DNA of 25,489 bases from JBOCEF01 sp047610385 (GTDB lineage Bacteria; Pseudomonadota; Alphaproteobacteria; Rhodobacterales; Rhodobacteraceae). Shown one piece after another: positions 22,708 through 25,489 of the stretch (positions are counted from its first letter, which is position 1; each line of letters opens with the position of its first letter). The notes under the pieces are model-generated. The model saw only the letters and a program-made list of their open reading frames with translations. It was not told where the DNA came from and did no database searches. Location: NCBI GenBank assembly GCA_047610385.1, contig JBLGAC010000059.1, positions 1-25,489 of the forward strand, given 5' to 3'. The translations under genes were made by a program, and so were the position numbers.

Positions 22708-23544
22708 TTGGATTTCGGCATCGGCAAAATCCCCGTCGGCGACTGGGCCGAAAACTTTTTCGACCTGCTTCAGACCAAAGGCGGCTGGTTCTTCGACGGC
22801 CTCTCCGACGTCATGGCCGCGCTGATCGAGGCCCTTTTGTGGGTGCTGCAATCGCCGCATCCGATGGTGATCGTCGCCATCGCGGTGGGCATCACATGGA
22901 CGCTTCAGCGCAGCGTCAAAACCTGCGCACTGGTGCTGGCCGGGTTCGGGTTTGTGATCAACCAGGGCTACTGGGATCCGATGACCCAAAGCCTGACGCT
23001 GGTGCTGTCATCGTGCATCGTGTGCATGGCCGTGGGCGTGCCGATCGGCATCGCCGCGGCGCATCGGCCCAAGCTTTACGCATGGCTGAAACCTGTGCTG
23101 GATCTGATGCAGACGCTGCCGCCCTTTGTGTATCTGATCCCGGCCATCGTGTTTTTCGGCATCGGCATGGTGCCGGGCCTGATCGCCACGGTGATCTTTG
23201 TGCTGCCCGCGCCGATCCGCATGACCACGCTGGGCATCGCGTCCACCCCGCAAGCATTGCTTGAGGCCGCCGAGGCGTTCGGCGCCACCGGCACGCAAAA
23301 GCTGATAAAGGTGGAACTGCCCTACGCGCTGCCGCAGATCATGGCCGGGCTGAACCAGACCATCATGCTGTCGCTGTCGATGGTCGTGGTCGCGGCGCTG
23401 GTCGGGGCCGACGGGCTGGGGGTGCCGGTGGTCCGCGCATTGAACAGCGTGAACACCGGGCTTGGCTTTGAATCAGGCTTTATCATCGTCGTCGTGGCCA
23501 TCGTGCTCGACAGGATGCTTTACATCGGGAAGGACCGCGGATGA
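22708..23544 (+). CDS. choW: Choline ABC transporter permease
   Basis: This 278-residue inner-membrane permease of the ProW/OpuAB type has a cytoplasmic N-terminus (GKIPVGDWAENFFDLLQTKGGWFFDGLSD), then about six to seven transmembrane helices. It shows the core PVLDLMQTLPPFVYLIPAIVFFGIGMVPGLIATVIFVLPAPIRMTTLGI and the ATPase-contact loop EAAEAFGATGTQKLIKVELPYALPQIMAGLNQTIMLSLSMVVVAALVGADGLG, both highly typical of quaternary-amine importers. It starts at TTG behind an ideal AGGAGG and overlaps choV as ATGA. Confidence 0.94.
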   Translation: MDFGIGKIPVGDWAENFFDLLQTKGGWFFDGLSDVMAALIEALLWVLQSPHPMVIVAIAVGITWTLQRSVKTCALVLAGFGFVINQGYWDPMTQSLTLVLSSCIVCMAVGVPIGIAAAHRPKLYAWLKPVLDLMQTLPPFVYLIPAIVFFGIGMVPGLIATVIFVLPAPIRMTTLGIASTPQALLEAAEAFGATGTQKLIKVELPYALPQIMAGLNQTIMLSLSMVVVAALVGADGLGVPVVRALNSVNTGLGFESGFIIVVVAIVLDRMLYIGKDRG

Positions 23545-24566
23545 CCCACGCAGTCGTCTTTGAAAACGTCAACATCGTGTTTGGCAACAATCCCGAAAGC
23601 GCCCTGCCGCTGATGGACCAAGGCAACACCCGCGCAGAGGTGCAGGACGCCACGGGCCAAGTGCTCGGCGTCCACGATTGCTCGTTGACGGTCGCGACCG
23701 GCGAAATCCTCGTGCTGATGGGCCTGTCAGGGTCCGGCAAATCCACGCTGCTGCGTGCGGTGAACCGGCTGAACCCGGTGTGCCGCGGCCGCGTGCTGGT
23801 CAATGATGGCGGCGAAATGATCGACGTCACCGCCGCCGACAAGGCGCAGCTGCGCCTCATCCGGCTGAGCCGCGTCGCCATGGTGTTCCAGCAATTTGGC
23901 CTGCTGCCGTGGCGCAACGTGCGCGACAACGTCGCCTTGGGGCTGGAACTGGCGGGCATGGGGCGCGAAGAACGCGACGCCGAGGCGGATGAGCAGCTTG
24001 CGCTGGTGGGCCTGTCTGACTGGGCCAATCACAAGGTCAGCGAATTGTCGGGCGGCATGCAGCAGCGTGTCGGTCTGGCGCGCGCCTTTGCCACCCAGGC
24101 CCCGATTCTGTTGATGGATGAACCATTCTCCGCGCTGGATCCGCTGATCCGCGCACGCTTGCAGGACGAATTGATAGAGCTTCAGCACAACCTCAAACGC
24201 ACCATTGTCTTCGTCAGCCACGATCTGGATGAGGCCTTCAAAATCGGCGACCGCATCGCGATCATGGAAGGCGGGCGCATCGTGCAATGCGGCACCCCCC
24301 AGCAGATCATCCGCAAACCGGCCAACAAATACGTGGCCGATTTCGTGGCACATATGAACCCGCTGGGCGTGCTGCGCGCCGCTGACGTGATGGCGGCGGG
24401 GGGGGCGGTGCCCGCAGGCGCCCGCCCGGTCCCCGCGACCATGCCGCTGGCCGAGGTGATCCGCGCCTTGTCCGGCGGCGCCGAGGCGCTGGCGGTCACC
24501 GACGCCGCGGGCGCCCCGTTGGGCGTGATCCGCAGCGTCGATGTGGTGTCCTCGTTGGCGAGCTGA
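23541..24566 (+). CDS. choV: Choline ABC transporter ATPase
   Basis: This 341-residue ProV/OpuAA-type ATPase has Walker A GLSGSGKS (61-68), Q-loop VFQQFGLLPWRNVRDNVALGLE, signature LSGGMQQRVGLARAF, Walker B ILLMDEPFSALDPLIR and H-loop FVSHDLDEAFKIGDRIAIM. The N-terminus carries the long ChoV insertion (NNPESALPLMDQGNTRAEVQDATGQVLGV). The C-terminal part after about residue 275 is a reduced CBS-like region (LGVLRAADVMAAG ... LAVTDAAGAPLGVIRSVDVV). It overlaps choW by 4 bp and stops 4 bp before the convergent repeat-protein gene. An eight-G run at about 24398-24405 lies in the linker. Confidence 0.94.
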   Translation: MTHAVVFENVNIVFGNNPESALPLMDQGNTRAEVQDATGQVLGVHDCSLTVATGEILVLMGLSGSGKSTLLRAVNRLNPVCRGRVLVNDGGEMIDVTAADKAQLRLIRLSRVAMVFQQFGLLPWRNVRDNVALGLELAGMGREERDAEADEQLALVGLSDWANHKVSELSGGMQQRVGLARAFATQAPILLMDEPFSALDPLIRARLQDELIELQHNLKRTIVFVSHDLDEAFKIGDRIAIMEGGRIVQCGTPQQIIRKPANKYVADFVAHMNPLGVLRAADVMAAGGAVPAGARPVPATMPLAEVIRALSGGAEALAVTDAAGAPLGVIRSVDVVSSLAS

Positions 24567-24570
24567 CGCC

Positions 24571-25470
24571 TTACGCCAAGGCGTCGCCCCAGACGTCAAC
24601 CGCCCCATTGAAGGCGATCCAGTGGAAGGTCTCCGCGGCGTGGAAGGTTTCGGCGTCGTGGGTTCGGTCCTCCTCGACGCGGATGTCAAAGCCGGTTGCC
24701 GTCAGGCCACTGATCCCGGTCGCCGCCGCGTCGGTGCCGTTGAACGTCGCCAGCCCCGCCACCAGATCCGGCGCCGCGTCGAAGGCGCCTGCAAAGCCGC
24801 CCGCGGTCCAGATCTGGTTGGCCGCGATGTCGCCCACCTCGAACACGAAGCCGTCGGCGTCCATCGCGACGCCCTTGTCCACTGCGATCCAGCCCACGGT
24901 TTCCACCGCGTGGCCGCTGTTGCGCGCGGCCTCGTCTTCTTCCAACGCCATCTCGAAGCCGGTCCCGTCCACCCCCTGCATCGGGGTCTTCACGAAGACC
25001 GCGTCGTTGGCGGTCTGGGTCTGGCTCAGCACCGCGGGATCGGCGTCGAAGCGGGCGTCGAAGGCCAACGAGGTGAAACCCTTGCGCGTGGTTGCGCCGA
25101 CATCCGCCAGCCCCGCCTGAATCACCGTGCCGTCCGCCAGCACCCAGGACCCGGCCTCGACCACGATCCAAGACACGTCTTCGGCCGCATGGCTGCCGTC
25201 CTGATCGCCGGTTTCCTGCACCACGAGGTCGAACCCCGTGACGCTCAGCTTCGACACCCGGGCCACAGCGGCGTCTGCGCCATGGGCGCTGATCAGCGAC
25301 GCGATCACCACCGGGTTGTCGAACCGCCCGCCGAAGCTGACCGTCACCGCCTGATCGCCCGCTGAGGCCATCCCGCTCTCAGCCACGCGGGTTTTAGGGC
25401 CCGCCACGGCGAAGGGCAGGGCCACCGGTTCGGGCGCCGCATGAATCGCGCCCGCCGCCGAGAACGCCAT
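24571..25470 (-). CDS. Repeat protein of H-type-lectin-like modules (C-terminal part; possibly broken upstream)
   Basis: This 299-codon ORF contains three similar modules of about 70 residues at roughly 43-112, 133-202 and 225-290. Each has F-x-x-x-F-x-x-x-P-V/D-V/L near its start, a T-G-F-[DE] strand in the middle and H-A-[AV]-E-x-x-x-W-I-x near its end (W101, W194, W284). This resembles H-type-lectin-like domains seen in large secreted marine alphaproteobacterial proteins. No signal peptide is present. Upstream of the ATG the frame still reads E-I-V-D-W, matching the end of a fourth module, but the codon before that E is TAG (25488-25486). The gene may therefore be the 3' part of a larger one interrupted by a nonsense change or a sequence error. 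Composition is like the neighbours. Function is unknown; carbohydrate binding or adhesion is a guess. Confidence 0.65.
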   Translation of the reverse strand: MAFSAAGAIHAAPEPVALPFAVAGPKTRVAESGMASAGDQAVTVSFGGRFDNPVVIASLISAHGADAAVARVSKLSVTGFDLVVQETGDQDGSHAAEDVSWIVVEAGSWVLADGTVIQAGLADVGATTRKGFTSLAFDARFDADPAVLSQTQTANDAVFVKTPMQGVDGTGFEMALEEDEAARNSGHAVETVGWIAVDKGVAMDADGFVFEVGDIAANQIWTAGGFAGAFDAAPDLVAGLATFNGTDAAATGISGLTATGFDIRVEEDRTHDAETFHAAETFHWIAFNGAVDVWGDALA

Positions 25471-25489
25471 CCAGTCGACGATCTCCTAG

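Noticed and set aside
22689..23264. ATG-started ORF overlapping choW
   Set aside because: It is out of frame with the conserved permease, and its sequence (Arg/His/Gly-rich) is a frame shadow.

Overview
The window looks like an alphaproteobacterial chromosome or large replicon, most likely a member of the Rhodobacteraceae (roseobacter/Rhodobacter-like). The grounds are the high-GC coding bias of nearly all of it, ATGA-type overlapping operons, a betI-betC / choXWV choline locus, and Tat-exported solute-binding proteins. This assignment is inference; no rRNA or tRNA is present to test it.

Region 1 (1-3435) is an accessory scar and is visibly less GC-rich in its first 2.3 kb. The extreme left edge is the terminus of an IS66-family element, with the first codons of its tnpA. 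It has inserted inside a VCBS domain at the 3' end of a large RTX-like repeat protein gene. Behind that gene lies a heavily decayed IS5-family transposase, recognisable only as collinear blocks in three frames.

Region 2 (3436-18958) is the core: two tightly packed operons around one LysR-type regulator. The minus-strand operon (10799 down to 3436) encodes a BMP/PnrA-type binding protein, two BMP-type permeases, an AmiF-like formamidase, a biuret amidohydrolase (BiuH-like), the double ABC ATPase, a second isochorismatase-like cysteine hydrolase and a small cupin. The plus-strand operon (11975-18958) encodes a complete peptide-type (Dpp/Opp) ABC importer and an AtzF-type allophanate hydrolase. 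Together they spell biuret -> allophanate -> ammonia + CO2, with formamidase and the second cysteine hydrolase as probable upstream steps (for example N-formylbiuret or triuret to biuret). No cyanuric acid hydrolase or other ring-opening enzyme is in the window. Almost identical palindromes with the LysR T-N11-A pattern lie in front of both operons, one on each side of the lysR gene, so the two operons are very probably one regulon.

Region 3 (18959-24566) begins with an AT-rich gap and a small secreted protein. The rest is choline acquisition: choline sulfatase betC and repressor betI on the minus strand, divergent from choX-choW-choV. A strong terminator sits between choX and choW, and choW starts at TTG. 

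Region 4 (24571 to the right edge) is a repeat protein made of three H-type-lectin-like modules. Its repeat similarity continues upstream of the first ATG until it meets an in-frame TAG at the window edge.
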